Origin: JBBDYH01 sp040901795
GTDB taxonomy: Bacteria; Planctomycetota; Planctomycetia; Pirellulales; JALHPA01
DNA length: 64,000 nt
NCBI GenBank assembly: GCA_040901795.1
Contig: JBBDYH010000123.1
Coordinates: 21,405 to 85,404, forward strand
Direction: 5' to 3'
Shown: positions 42,065 to 51,771 of the stretch, piece by piece
Position numbering within the stretch: position 1 is the first letter of the stretch
Layout: every line of letters begins with the position of its first letter
The notes under the pieces: model-generated
Told to the model about the DNA's origin: nothing
The model's database searches: none
The model's input: only the letters and a program-made list of their open reading frames with translations
Made by a program: the position numbers and the translations under genes

Positions 42065-44320
42065 CTAACTATCTGGCCTCCAAACATCGCTCCACTCCGG
42101 CAAGCGGGAGTGGAGGCGAGCGCCGCGTACGTAGCGGAACCGCGTGACAAACGCTGCGGCGACGGCCAGGGCTGCCAATAGGGCCATGGTTGAAGGTTCC
42201 GGCACGGCGGCGACGCTGCCGACGCCATCGGCAGGAGCGGTGATCGGCGCGGCAGTGGGATCGTAAAAGGCGCCCAGAAGCGTCACGTCGTCATCATCGA
42301 CGAAGCCGTTGTAGTCAAAGTCGCCCAGCGCCCATGACGGTTGCGAGACGCCCGGAGCGTAGCTCGCGCCGACGATAGTTACATCATCGTCGTTGACAAT
42401 GCCGTCGAGGTTGGCGTCGCCGGTGCGCGTGAAGGCGATTAGAATCGAAGTATCGTCCACCGGCTGACGGCGAAAGCTGGTGTAGGGGCCCAGCGGCAAT
42501 GTGCTGTTCTCGGCGTAGCCGATCGAGCGCGATTCAGGCTCGGTGACATTGGCTGCGGCGGCGGCGCTGCTGGTGATGCCGTTGCCGTTCCAGGTCTTGC
42601 CGAGACCTGGTCCGCCGCGACCTGCGAGGAGGTGTTGCCTGACCGTGCCGGCCGGGGTTGTGCCAGTGTAATTGACGATTAGTGCATTGTTGCCGAGGTC
42701 GAGCTTGCCTGGCGCAATCGGCGTACCGGTGATCGTGAGTTCCTGCACGATCGACGAGCCACCGCCCGGCTGGAGCGTTATTGTGCCTTCGGTCAACGTG
42801 AGTGAGGAGGTCCGGATATGTGTTGCGGTCAGGCTGCCTGGACCTGCTTTCGTGAGCGCGCCTGTGCCGCCGACACCGCCAAGGAACGAGAGATTGCTAT
42901 TGCTGGCATAGATAGTAACCACCGTGTGGTCGGCCAACGTCACAGGAGCGTGAATGACGTGACTGCCGCGTGCAACATTGATTGTCGCCTGGCCGGCTGA
43001 TACATCCAGCGTCAATGGATTGGGACCAGCAATGGTGTAACTGTGGGGACTGTCAAAGCCAATACGGCCAATCGTAATAGGAAGGTCAGCCGTAATCGTG
43101 CGCGGACCACTGATTGCCGTTCCAAATAGGGCTTTCGCATCGGTCGCGTTAGGAACAGAAATGCTCCAATTGCCTGCGTTCGACCAAACACCGTTTAGAC
43201 CGGAAAGCCACTGGTTGACGATCGTATTACCGAGCACCGCGACCCAATAGTCCAGGCGACCAGATGGCTCGCGGCCGAAGCCAACAATAGTTCGTCCATC
43301 ATCACTGATGCCGCTGGCCTGCGTCAAATTCCATCCAGAAAGCGATTCAGCAAGGCCGTAATCTGCGCGTAGAACCGAAGTTAGGTTACGAGTGCCGTGG
43401 ACCGGATCCCAAATGAATGGTTCAGGCCCGCTCGGATCAACACCCCTACCGACTACAATCGAGCCATCCGCTGATACCCCGTACGCGTACGCCGGCCCAT
43501 CTCTTTGCACGTTCCCGTCGGGCAAGTCAGGGATTTCCGTCCAGCCGGTAGCTTGCGTCCAACGCGCGGGGACCTGAACGTCCGGGAATTGGCCTAATCC
43601 GCCAACGATCACGGCCATATCGGGCGTTCCGGCGAACGCCGCTGAGTCGCGCCTGCCCGGTGGCAGAGGACCTAACTCGACTGTTCCCGTCGCTTCTGTC
43701 CACTGAAATGCAAGATTATTCCTTCGGCCGCCGGCATGGTTGGATTGTTGTCCAATCACGATCTGTCCATCGGCCGAGACATCACCGACGTAGAGGCTGC
43801 CGACGATGCCCCGCATTCGCGGGATGAGGGATAGACCGTCAGCGCTCGTCCAGCGAAACGCCTGACCGTTGTAGCCGCCGACAACGGTATTCCCATCGGG
43901 CGTGATAGCACTTGCGCCAGTGTTTGTGCTTGGATCGCCAGGAACGATATGCTCAACACCTCCGCTTTCAGTCCAACGGAAAGCGACAGATTGAGATTCA
44001 CCCGTTGCTTCATCAGCGCCAACTATCACCGCCCCGTCATTGGAAACTCCTGTTGCGAATCCCGGGAAGTCAAGAACAAGCAGCGGCTCGCCCTTCGTCC
44101 AGCGGACTGGATAATCGACACTGTCTCGGGTCGAAATACCGACAATATGCTGACCATTGCGCGATAAGCGCATGTCCACATGAAACGTCGGGTATGCTCC
44201 TAATCCGCTGAAGTATGGTTCATCAGCTGATGCAAGCAGCGACATCACGGTCAATGAACCGAATACCGTGATGGCCAGTTTGGCTCGAAGAGCGACGAGC
44301 GCCGTTTTGATGTTTGGCAT
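42065..44320 (-). CDS. Exported HAF-repeat protein with dockerin-like pairs and PEP-CTERM anchor
   Basis: 751 residues. A signal peptide (LAITVFGSLTVMSLLASA) precedes ~330 residues of HAF-type beta-propeller repeats, each ending like 'sxDGxxiVG' (VSNDGAVIVG, ITPDGNTVVGG, VSADGQIVIG, VSADGSIVVG, ISDDGRTIVG). A beta-helical, autotransporter-like part (~370-600) follows. Two calcium-loop-like motifs come next (GDANLDGIVNDDDV, GDFDYNGFVDDDDV), then VPEPSTMALLAALAVAAAFV with Arg, the PEP-CTERM sorting signal. About 18 residues follow the Arg cluster, unusual for PEP-CTERM, and part of that tail is encoded by a hairpin (42090-42115). AGGGAG lies before the ATG. Confidence 0.85.
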   Translation of the reverse strand: MPNIKTALVALRAKLAITVFGSLTVMSLLASADEPYFSGLGAYPTFHVDMRLSRNGQHIVGISTRDSVDYPVRWTKGEPLLVLDFPGFATGVSNDGAVIVGADEATGESQSVAFRWTESGGVEHIVPGDPSTNTGASAITPDGNTVVGGYNGQAFRWTSADGLSLIPRMRGIVGSLYVGDVSADGQIVIGQQSNHAGGRRNNLAFQWTEATGTVELGPLPPGRRDSAAFAGTPDMAVIVGGLGQFPDVQVPARWTQATGWTEIPDLPDGNVQRDGPAYAYGVSADGSIVVGRGVDPSGPEPFIWDPVHGTRNLTSVLRADYGLAESLSGWNLTQASGISDDGRTIVGFGREPSGRLDYWVAVLGNTIVNQWLSGLNGVWSNAGNWSISVPNATDAKALFGTAISGPRTITADLPITIGRIGFDSPHSYTIAGPNPLTLDVSAGQATINVARGSHVIHAPVTLADHTVVTIYASNSNLSFLGGVGGTGALTKAGPGSLTATHIRTSSLTLTEGTITLQPGGGSSIVQELTITGTPIAPGKLDLGNNALIVNYTGTTPAGTVRQHLLAGRGGPGLGKTWNGNGITSSAAAAANVTEPESRSIGYAENSTLPLGPYTSFRRQPVDDTSILIAFTRTGDANLDGIVNDDDVTIVGASYAPGVSQPSWALGDFDYNGFVDDDDVTLLGAFYDPTAAPITAPADGVGSVAAVPEPSTMALLAALAVAAAFVTRFRYVRGARLHSRLPEWSDVWRPDS

Positions 44321-44380
44321 GATTTCTCCCTTTTCAGACTGGCCACTCTGCTTCAGGTTTTGGTGGGATCACTCGATTAG

Positions 44381-45382
44381 TTAGTCCTGCTTTCGGGCTC
44401 GACGCCTGATTTGCGTACAGGCCAGTAAAACGATCGCCACGGTGCTCAATGTCCATGTTCGCGGCTCGGGCACGAAAACGGCCTGGCCATCTGTGGCGGT
44501 TAAGATGAACTCTTGGAAACTTGAAACGCGAATGTCGAAGCTGGCTTCTCCCCAGCTCGAGTTGTACATCGCGTCGATGTCGGCCGAAGGCAAGCGGGCT
44601 CCGTACGAACTTAGGCCGGCGATTGCACCGTCAATGAACACCGGCCCTCCGGAATCGCCCGCCGCGGCCGACGCCTCCTCAATTCCAAAACCGAGGTCCG
44701 ATGCAAAGCCGATTATGCCGAGCGCATTGTGCTGCTCCTGCCCACTGTCGAAGTCGTAGGCCAGATAGACCTCGTCTCGAACGGAGTCGTAACGGTTGAG
44801 GCCGGCGCGCTTAGCCGTGACACTCGATGCCGCGTCGTTCACTCCCGTAGCGCCGTGCCCCGTCTTTCCGTAGCCGGCGATAACGATCTGCTGGCCCACT
44901 TCGTTGGCGAAACCGTAGAGCGGGTAACGCGGGATTTCGGCCGGCGCATCTTGCTCTAGTTCAACGATGGCCAGATCGGCCAGGCCGGGCCAGGCGGAGG
45001 GAAACTGAATAGTCGTCGCATTGACTCGAAGCATCAAGACACGGTCGGCCAGCTCGAAAGCCGCAAATAGCGGAACATCAGCGACGATGCCATCAACGAG
45101 TCCGTCGTGATCCTCGTCGAGACAATGAGCGGCCGTCAAAACATGACGCCCGGTGATGAGAGCGCCGCTGCAATAGGAGACAATGTCCTCGAACGCTTGC
45201 GGCGAGGGGTCGAGCGACGCCCCCAGCAGCGCGACGCCATCCAGATCGATTCCGTAGGATGTTTGGCCGGGCGTAACAACGCGGTCGTTAAGGTCGGAGA
45301 GAACGACGGCGTGCGCTCCTGCGCATGTAATCCAAGAGGCAACCAAAAGAGCGCTCAAAGTATTCTGAACAATCGTCATCAT
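44381..45382 (-). CDS. Trypsin-like serine protease with PEP-CTERM anchor
   Basis: 333 residues: signal peptide, then a chymotrypsin-fold protease with the full triad (His in LTAAHCLD, Asp in LADLAIVEL, Ser in GDSGGPVF). It ends with VPEPRTWTLSTVAIVLLACTQ plus RRRARKQD, a PEP-CTERM signal for surface sorting. It lies 60 bases before the HAF-repeat gene on the same strand, with the beta-propeller gene before it. The three exported proteins may form one transcription unit. Target proteins unknown. Confidence 0.9.
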   Translation of the reverse strand: MMTIVQNTLSALLVASWITCAGAHAVVLSDLNDRVVTPGQTSYGIDLDGVALLGASLDPSPQAFEDIVSYCSGALITGRHVLTAAHCLDEDHDGLVDGIVADVPLFAAFELADRVLMLRVNATTIQFPSAWPGLADLAIVELEQDAPAEIPRYPLYGFANEVGQQIVIAGYGKTGHGATGVNDAASSVTAKRAGLNRYDSVRDEVYLAYDFDSGQEQHNALGIIGFASDLGFGIEEASAAAGDSGGPVFIDGAIAGLSSYGARLPSADIDAMYNSSWGEASFDIRVSSFQEFILTATDGQAVFVPEPRTWTLSTVAIVLLACTQIRRRARKQD

Positions 45383-45456
45383 AGTTGCGTCTTACTCAAG
45401 TGGTCGGGAGCACAGCACAACGTCCTGTCGGCCGATCACCTGGCCTTTCGGCGCCG

Positions 45457-47106
45457 CTAGACGCGCATCTTCACGCCCACCTTATGCGTCCAGGTGCTTT
45501 CCGGTTGGGTGAAGAGTTGGTCGACGCACGCAGCGTTGAGAAGTACGGTAGAGTCGTCCCGACCCAAGGGTTCATCAGTGGAGGCTGCCGTTTGCGAAGT
45601 AGCAGGCGCGGCTGGAGCGCGCGAAAACTGCTGGAGGAAGAAATCCTGAGATGTATTGTTCGAGGCGAGAGTTGTTCCATCGGGGAACGTCACAGTACCC
45701 TCAAAGAGGCCAGTAACCCACAGGTTTCCGGCAGGGTCAGTATTCATATTGCGTAATTTGATTCCGGTTTTAAACGACCACGTTTTGACAAATGTGCCGC
45801 TGGCGGCATCGATTTGAGTCACGAAGTGCCCAGCGGGAACCGTTTCGGAGCCGATTTGCGCCTGACCGCCGAGACCGTTTAAACCGCTATCCATCCAAAC
45901 GTTCCCAAATTGGTCGGCGGCGAGTTTCGGCCGTGGTCCGTCGTTGGCAGTGCTCCCCACGCCGAGTGCCCAATCGAAGCTCCCAGTCGAATCCAGTTGC
46001 GTGACAAAGAGATCGTTACCGCCGCGCTTGCCGTTGGCGTTCGTGAGGCGAATATTGCCGAACGACGCGTATTGAGAGCTAAACTCGCCGGCGATCGCGA
46101 CCTTGCCGTTGTAAGTGGCGATGCCCCAAGCTGTTGACGACCCATCAGCAATGATCTTCGCCCATTGGAAATTGCCGAGGAGGTCGGCCTTGGCCGCAAT
46201 TGCGTGTTGTCCATTACCCTTTCCCAGGTTGAACGACCCGATGATGGCCTCTGTGCCTCCACCGCCGCGTTTGTATCCGGTTACATAAATTGATTCCTGA
46301 GAGCCGTCGATGGCGATATTTGTAAATCCCTCGGACGAGGTTCCAGTCGTCCGGTTGGTCCAAAGGAATTGCCCAGTGCCGGCATCCAAGCAACTTAGGA
46401 AGCCATCGGAACGGTCGCCGGCGGCAGTCCATTCTTGTGCGCCGAATGGTTGAGTGCCGCTGAATTGCCCGGCTATGTAGATGGAACCAGCAGCGGCGGC
46501 GCCGTTGACAGTGTGAATGGCAAAGCCGCCCGCATAGCTGGAATCACCAAATGGTGTAGCCCACTCTACCATTCCTGCGTCATTGAGACATATAACGACG
46601 TTGGACTTCCAGCCGGTGGTAGTGCCTACAGAGCTCAGGACTATGTCATCGAACGCGACTGTATCGGCGAAAGACGTCAGGACGTAGACGTTGCCGACTC
46701 CGTCCACTGCAATGGACTGGCGCCAATCCGAGGCGGTATCTTGCGATTCGCTTCCAAAACCCCGCGCCCAGGCAAGACTGCCATCGGAGTGATATTTGGC
46801 GACGAAAATGTCGAAATCGCCATTGCTGGTCAGGTTTGTGACACCCGGACCCGGATCGAAGTCGACGGTGTCCGAAAAGATTCCCGTCAGATAGTAGTTG
46901 TTCGCCGCATCTACGGCGATCGCGTAGCCGGCATCGACCCCCGGTCCCCCAAAAGCGAAAGGCGCCGTTGGAGTAACGGCAAGGAGGTCGCGTCGCTCCA
47001 GTGACTCGATGCTTGATCGCCGTTTAAGAGAACATCGGGGCGAAGTGCGAGAGCGACCCTTTCGAAAGATCTTTGATGGACGGCTTGCTGAGCGGATTGA
47101 AAACAT
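45457..47106 (-). CDS. Secreted beta-propeller (SBBP-like) protein with LEPR-XLL-type N-terminus
   Basis: 549 residues from the ATG at 47106, chosen for AGGAG eight bases upstream. A basic N-terminus leads to SSIESLERRDLLAV, a variant of the planctomycete LEPR-XLL motif found at the start of many exported proteins. The rest is beta-propeller repeats: SDGSLAWARGFGS, SIAVDGVGNVYVLTSF, AGSIYIAGQFSGT, ADQFGNVWMDSG, DPAGNLWVTGLFEGTVTF. This resembles SBBP-type repeats. No catalytic motif seen. First of three co-directional exported-protein genes. Confidence 0.82.
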   Translation of the reverse strand: MFSIRSASRPSKIFRKGRSRTSPRCSLKRRSSIESLERRDLLAVTPTAPFAFGGPGVDAGYAIAVDAANNYYLTGIFSDTVDFDPGPGVTNLTSNGDFDIFVAKYHSDGSLAWARGFGSESQDTASDWRQSIAVDGVGNVYVLTSFADTVAFDDIVLSSVGTTTGWKSNVVICLNDAGMVEWATPFGDSSYAGGFAIHTVNGAAAAGSIYIAGQFSGTQPFGAQEWTAAGDRSDGFLSCLDAGTGQFLWTNRTTGTSSEGFTNIAIDGSQESIYVTGYKRGGGGTEAIIGSFNLGKGNGQHAIAAKADLLGNFQWAKIIADGSSTAWGIATYNGKVAIAGEFSSQYASFGNIRLTNANGKRGGNDLFVTQLDSTGSFDWALGVGSTANDGPRPKLAADQFGNVWMDSGLNGLGGQAQIGSETVPAGHFVTQIDAASGTFVKTWSFKTGIKLRNMNTDPAGNLWVTGLFEGTVTFPDGTTLASNNTSQDFFLQQFSRAPAAPATSQTAASTDEPLGRDDSTVLLNAACVDQLFTQPESTWTHKVGVKMRV

Positions 47107-47267
47107 TCTCGTTTCTCCTGATCGGCGTGTATCTGACGTGGGTTGAGCGCGCACCGTGAGCGCAGTAACGCTCTGGGCGCTGTTTTTGAACTTTGCCGGC
47201 TGCTGTGCCTGGCTTCAGATTTCGCGCGCGGACTTGGCCCGCGGCCTATCGATCGCCTGTCGCTTCT

Positions 47268-50200
47268 TCAGCGCTTCTCCGTTTCGATTTCGTTTCTAAC
47301 TTGCAACATCTCCTCCGCTTCGGCACGGAGCTGTTCAATCTCAAAAAGGAGATCCATCGTACGGATTGCTGGGTCTTCCATTAGAACAACTCCTTCGCTA
47401 TACGACTGTTGCGCCTTTTCATGTTCGCCTAATCGCCAATATGCCATCGCTATAGTAAAGTGTTCAATGGACGCAGTTTGCCTTGGCTGCTCCAAGGTCT
47501 TTTGCATTGTGGCGACGCATTCGGTCCAACGATGTTGGCGAAGCTGCGCGATTCCAAGGACTCGCATAACGCCTCCGGGGGCGTTCTTTGCCTTTTGGAT
47601 GCTATCCAGAAGTACTACGGCCTCGTCCGGCTTTCGTAGTTCTTCGTCGGGACAAGTGACGAGGAACGCTGCCAACGTCATTTGCAGATGAGGGTTGTTG
47701 TTTTCGCGCACGATCCTCTGTCGGATCGCAGCGGAGAGTGCCCGGAAGTGCTCTGAGGCGGCTTTCTTGTTTCCTGTTCGCCAATACCCCTTGGCCAGGG
47801 TCTCCAAGCACTGCCTGTAGTCATTGGTCTCTTTGCCGTAACCGGCGAGCGCCTCTTCGGCAAGCTCGATCGACTTGGTTATGTCACGAAGCTTGCGCTC
47901 TGGGCAGTCGAGAAGAATTCTGGCGAGCAGATGAGATGCCGCGGGATTGGGCGACTCGTAGAGATGGCGCGCGCTCTGTAGGTCGTCGATCGCTTCGACA
48001 TAGCGATGAAGCTCTACGTACGCGCGAGCCCGCTCGTAATAATGACCGGCCGCGTCGGGGGCCAGCTCGATGGCACGGGTGATCGCCGTTACGGCTTCGT
48101 CCCATCGATTGAGCGCGGCGTTAATTTTCGCCAAGAGGTAGTGATCAATCGCCGAGTCGCGCCGAAGAGTGATCGCCGTCTCGATATCTTTGCGCGCCTC
48201 TTCAAGTTGATTCAAGCAGAGGAGCGCGCCGGACCGTCCTCGATAAGTATCGGCCGTCGCGATTCCCGCGCTGATCGCTCGATCAAACTCGGCGATTGCG
48301 TCCTTGTACTTGCCGAACCGATGCAAGATGTGGCCTCGACCGGAAAAGTAGTCTGGCCGGTCACGGTCGATCGAGTGGTTGGCAAGGGCGCGCGAGATCG
48401 TTTGTTCGATCTGCGCAGCCGTTCGCTCGGCCTCCGCCTTGCGACCCTGTTTCTCGTGTATCATTTTCACAACGTGCAGGGCGTGCCCTAGGAACACACC
48501 TGTGTAGACATCGCGGGGCTTGTCATCCCACGCCGCCGTGAAGCACTCGAGCGCTTTTTGGGCAGCCTCGAGCGCCTCGTCGAGCCTTCCCGCGCTGAAG
48601 AGAGGAGATGACTTCGACCGATAATCCTGCGCCAGATCGTGTTTATAGCCAGGGACGCCGGGAAACTCCGCGACAAGCGCGGAATGCATAACAATCGCTT
48701 CGGCGAGCGCCGCCTCCTGTTGTTCACCAGGAAGAGCAGTCGCCAACAGCCACTGCGACTTGGCCATTAAGCCTTTGGCCGGCGTGAAACGTGCGTTCTT
48801 CTTGAGAACATTCTGGCAACGCTCGATTGCCAAATGTGCGGCGGCGGCAGCGGACCGGTGTTTTCCCCGATTGTGCGATATCGTTGAGTCGGCTTCGGCG
48901 AGGCGAGCTCTCAGGAACTCAAGCCGCCATTGATCGGGGAACCGACGAATACCGTCCTGCAAGATCGCGGTTCCTTTCGTCAGAGTGGCGTTTGCCTCGC
49001 CACTTCGCCCGTCCCAATCCAGTCGTTTGGCAAGCTCGATCAAGCTTTCGGCGGCGTGCTCGTAGTGAGACGGCGTCTCTGGAAACTCCTCCAGGAGTTG
49101 CTGCGCCAATTCGGCCGACCGGCGGAACAGCGGCGTGGCGCCGCTTTCGGAGGTTATCGCCGCTGTGCCCGCAAGGAGCTCGCCCAAGCTATACGTTGCT
49201 TTGGCCAGCCTTGCGCGCATTTCAGCGCGATTGGGATACGTCGCGGCGAGCGACTCGTATCGTTTTACCGCTTCGCGAAGGGCCTGTTCGCCTTTCGTGT
49301 CGTTGCCCAGCTTGCAATAGAGCTCTCCCATCCGCCGGTGAGCTTCTGCGAGTTCGAGTTGCACGTCAGGTGAATTCGACTTCTGTTGGGCGATGCTCTC
49401 GTAGAAGCGGAGTGCCTTTTCTAGAAACTGGCGCTGTACCGGCTCCATGTGCGGCTCGTTGGCCAACCAGTTCTCCGCGACCTGAACGTACATGTCGCCG
49501 ACGGCCTCACGAGCCATGTCGAGGTTTTCCTCGGCTCGTAAACGCTCTTGGTGAGCGTCGCCCAAAGCGGCAAGCGTGTTGTTGCGCTCCAGGGCGAAGA
49601 GAACGGCCGCAGCCGACGTAAGCGATGCCGTGACGCCAAGGAGGACGGTCACTGCCAACAACAAACCGCGGTGCCGGCGTGACCAGCGAGTGAGCCTTTG
49701 AGTGACGGAGGCGCGACGCGCGGCAACCGGTTCGCAGTTGGCAAAACGCTTCAGATCGTCGGTCAATTCCTTAGCCGCGCCGTAGCGCTCGGACGGCTCC
49801 TTCGAGATCGCCTTGTGAATCACGGTTTCCAGATCGGCAGGAACGTGCGGGTTGATCGCCCGCAGGCGCGGCGGGTCTTGCTCGGCGACGTCGCGAATCA
49901 GTTTTTGCCGGTCATGTTCGGGAAAGGCGGGGTGCATCGCGATGAGCTCGTAGAGCGTGATGCCGAGCGAATAAATGTCCGTCCGCTCGTCGAGCAATTT
50001 GGCGCCCGTGGCTTGCTCAGGACTCATGTAGCGCAGCGTGCCGAGCATGTCGCCGGTCAACGTCATGCCGGCGTCCGTCGAAAGACGAGCCAGGCCAAAG
50101 TCGGTGATGTAGAGCTTGCCGAATTGATCGAGGAGTAAGTTGGCCGGCTTGATGTCGCGATGCACGATGCCCATCTGGTGCGCGTGATCGAGCGCTTCGG

Positions 50201-51017
50201 CGGCCTGAATGCCCAGCTCGGCAACGCGGCGGAAGAAGTCGGCGGGACGCGTGGTGTGGAGTGTGGAGAGGGCGGCGGCGACGGTCTCGGCGTTCTCGTT
50301 CCCACGCTCTGCGTGGGAACAAAGCGGTGGCCGCTCTGCGGCGTGAGCGGAGTTGTCCTCTCCAGGCGTTAGCCCAATTTCCGTTTGATTCGCATCTCCC
50401 AATTCGCGCCGCGGAGCGGCGAAATTTACGTTCCCACGCGGAGAGTGGGAACGAGAAAGTTCTTCGATCACCTCCGCGAGCGTCTGCCCCTCGATGTATT
50501 CCATCGCGTAGAAATGCACGCCACGTTCGCAGCCAATGCAGTACACGCTGACGATGCCCGGGTGCTTGAGCGCAGCGGCCGCGGCCGCTTCCAGCTTAAA
50601 CCGCTTGAGCTGCCGCTCGTCGAGCATCGCCGCAAAGGGCAACACCTTGAGCGCCACCCGCCGGCCCAGCGAAAGCTGCTCGGCCTCGTAGACCACACCC
50701 ATCCCGCCGCGGCCGATCTCGCGGATCAGCCGAAAGTCACCCAAGGGATCCGTGAGGCTGATCGCAGTTCGCGTTTGCCTGTCGACGCCCGCCGCGGACG
50801 ATTCGATCGAGCCCGCCGCGCGCTCGATGAGCTGCAGTCCGCGAACCGCCTCTTCGACCAAGGGCTCGATTCCCGCGTGGGCGGCGGCGAACTCTACCGG
50901 GTCGGGCGGCCGGCCTTCTTCGCACAGCCGCAGATACTCCTCAAGCGCGCGGGCCACTCGCAGGTCGTCGCCGCGAGCCGCTGTGCTCGTTGATGCGTGG
51001 AGCGAGCTTTCATTCAT
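47268..51017 (-). CDS. Ser/Thr protein kinase with C-terminal TPR array
   Basis: 1249 residues. The kinase core has GRGGMGVVYEAE, the lysine in VALKVLP (124), HRDIKPAN with catalytic Asp (~288), DFGLARL and YMSPEQATG. Between the hinge (MEYIEGQTLAEVIEELS) and the HRD helix it carries ~50 extra residues (~189-240) encoded by two palindromic repeats. A membrane helix follows (GLLLAVTVLLGVTASLTSAA, ~450-475), then ~750 residues of TPR-like helices. The start overlaps the sigma-factor gene by eight bases with GGAGGG before the ATG, so the two are translationally coupled. It probably phosphorylates the partner sigma factor or its regulator; that is inference. Confidence 0.9.
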   Translation of the reverse strand: MNESSLHASTSTAARGDDLRVARALEEYLRLCEEGRPPDPVEFAAAHAGIEPLVEEAVRGLQLIERAAGSIESSAAGVDRQTRTAISLTDPLGDFRLIREIGRGGMGVVYEAEQLSLGRRVALKVLPFAAMLDERQLKRFKLEAAAAAALKHPGIVSVYCIGCERGVHFYAMEYIEGQTLAEVIEELSRSHSPRGNVNFAAPRRELGDANQTEIGLTPGEDNSAHAAERPPLCSHAERGNENAETVAAALSTLHTTRPADFFRRVAELGIQAAEALDHAHQMGIVHRDIKPANLLLDQFGKLYITDFGLARLSTDAGMTLTGDMLGTLRYMSPEQATGAKLLDERTDIYSLGITLYELIAMHPAFPEHDRQKLIRDVAEQDPPRLRAINPHVPADLETVIHKAISKEPSERYGAAKELTDDLKRFANCEPVAARRASVTQRLTRWSRRHRGLLLAVTVLLGVTASLTSAAAVLFALERNNTLAALGDAHQERLRAEENLDMAREAVGDMYVQVAENWLANEPHMEPVQRQFLEKALRFYESIAQQKSNSPDVQLELAEAHRRMGELYCKLGNDTKGEQALREAVKRYESLAATYPNRAEMRARLAKATYSLGELLAGTAAITSESGATPLFRRSAELAQQLLEEFPETPSHYEHAAESLIELAKRLDWDGRSGEANATLTKGTAILQDGIRRFPDQWRLEFLRARLAEADSTISHNRGKHRSAAAAAHLAIERCQNVLKKNARFTPAKGLMAKSQWLLATALPGEQQEAALAEAIVMHSALVAEFPGVPGYKHDLAQDYRSKSSPLFSAGRLDEALEAAQKALECFTAAWDDKPRDVYTGVFLGHALHVVKMIHEKQGRKAEAERTAAQIEQTISRALANHSIDRDRPDYFSGRGHILHRFGKYKDAIAEFDRAISAGIATADTYRGRSGALLCLNQLEEARKDIETAITLRRDSAIDHYLLAKINAALNRWDEAVTAITRAIELAPDAAGHYYERARAYVELHRYVEAIDDLQSARHLYESPNPAASHLLARILLDCPERKLRDITKSIELAEEALAGYGKETNDYRQCLETLAKGYWRTGNKKAASEHFRALSAAIRQRIVRENNNPHLQMTLAAFLVTCPDEELRKPDEAVVLLDSIQKAKNAPGGVMRVLGIAQLRQHRWTECVATMQKTLEQPRQTASIEHFTIAMAYWRLGEHEKAQQSYSEGVVLMEDPAIRTMDLLFEIEQLRAEAEEMLQVRNEIETEKR
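50298..50452. repeat. Palindromic repeats inside the kinase gene
   Basis: GTTCCCACGC-TCT-GCGTGGGAAC at 50298-50320 and a related palindrome at 50430-50452, with a CGCCGCGGAGCGGCG-type unit between (~50406-50421). The block is in frame and adds ~50 residues to the kinase domain. A near relative lies at 57459-57483. Confidence 0.78.
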
Positions 51018-51633
51018 GGTATCCCTCCAGTTCTCGCCGCAAGCGAATCAGTCCGCGCGACCAAAACTTCTTCACGCTGTCGGTCGAGCGCCCCAGCCGC
51101 TGCGCGATCTCCGGAAAGCCAAGGCCTTCCAAATGCCGCAGCACCAGCACCTCGCGATAGTGCTCCGGAAGCCGCGCCAGAGCGCTTGCCAGGAGAACGC
51201 CTTCCTCGCGCTTCATAGCCAGGGCGCTGGGCGTGCTTTGTTTGGCGAAATGCACGCTGAGCACTCGCGAGGCGTTGTCCAAGTCCTTTTCCAACTCCTG
51301 CTCCAGGTCTAACCGCCGCTGTTTCGTCGCCAGGTAGTGTCTGGCGACCACGGCCAGGCTGGTGGCCAGGATTTGCCGCAGCCAACCCAACAGCTCCAGC
51401 TCCGAACTGCCGCGAAACAAGCGAAAGTTGCGATGCGCCATGAGCAAGGCGTCTTGCACCACATCGGAAGGATCAACCTTGGCCTGCAGCCGCCGATCGA
51501 TTTGCAGCCGGGCCAAGAGCTTCAGATAGTCTCGATACAATGGCAGCAACATGGCCAACGCCTGGGTGTCGCCCGCCCGCGCACGCCGCAACAGGCTGTC
51601 GGGATTGGGGCTGGGAGTGGTCAAAGCGGGCAT
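51010..51633 (-). CDS. ECF RNA polymerase sigma factor
   Basis: 207 residues with sigma regions 2 (QAKVDPSDVVQDALLMAHRN) and 4 (LPEHYREVLVLRHLEGLGF and IAQRLGRSTDSVKKF). AGGAGG lies seven bases before the ATG. Its stop overlaps the kinase start by eight bases. Planctomycetes often encode an ECF sigma factor beside a Ser/Thr kinase, so the kinase is the likely regulator instead of an anti-sigma factor. Confidence 0.92.
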   Translation of the reverse strand: MPALTTPSPNPDSLLRRARAGDTQALAMLLPLYRDYLKLLARLQIDRRLQAKVDPSDVVQDALLMAHRNFRLFRGSSELELLGWLRQILATSLAVVARHYLATKQRRLDLEQELEKDLDNASRVLSVHFAKQSTPSALAMKREEGVLLASALARLPEHYREVLVLRHLEGLGFPEIAQRLGRSTDSVKKFWSRGLIRLRRELEGYHE

Positions 51634-51771
51634 GCGGGCGGCCTCCTAAAGAAAAGGTTGCGCAAACCGGCCGAATCGAGCCGCATTGTCGCCGATTTTT
51701 CCAGAATTGCGAATTTGGCCGAAATCGCCGTCGCTGTGCTGTAGACGGTTGTTCGGCGCACGGCTTAGCAG
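51634..51771. other. Spacer between sigma factor and helicase
   Basis: Short AT-richer spacer. The sigma-factor promoter must lie here or in the upstream helicase gene. No clear element recognised. Confidence 0.4.
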
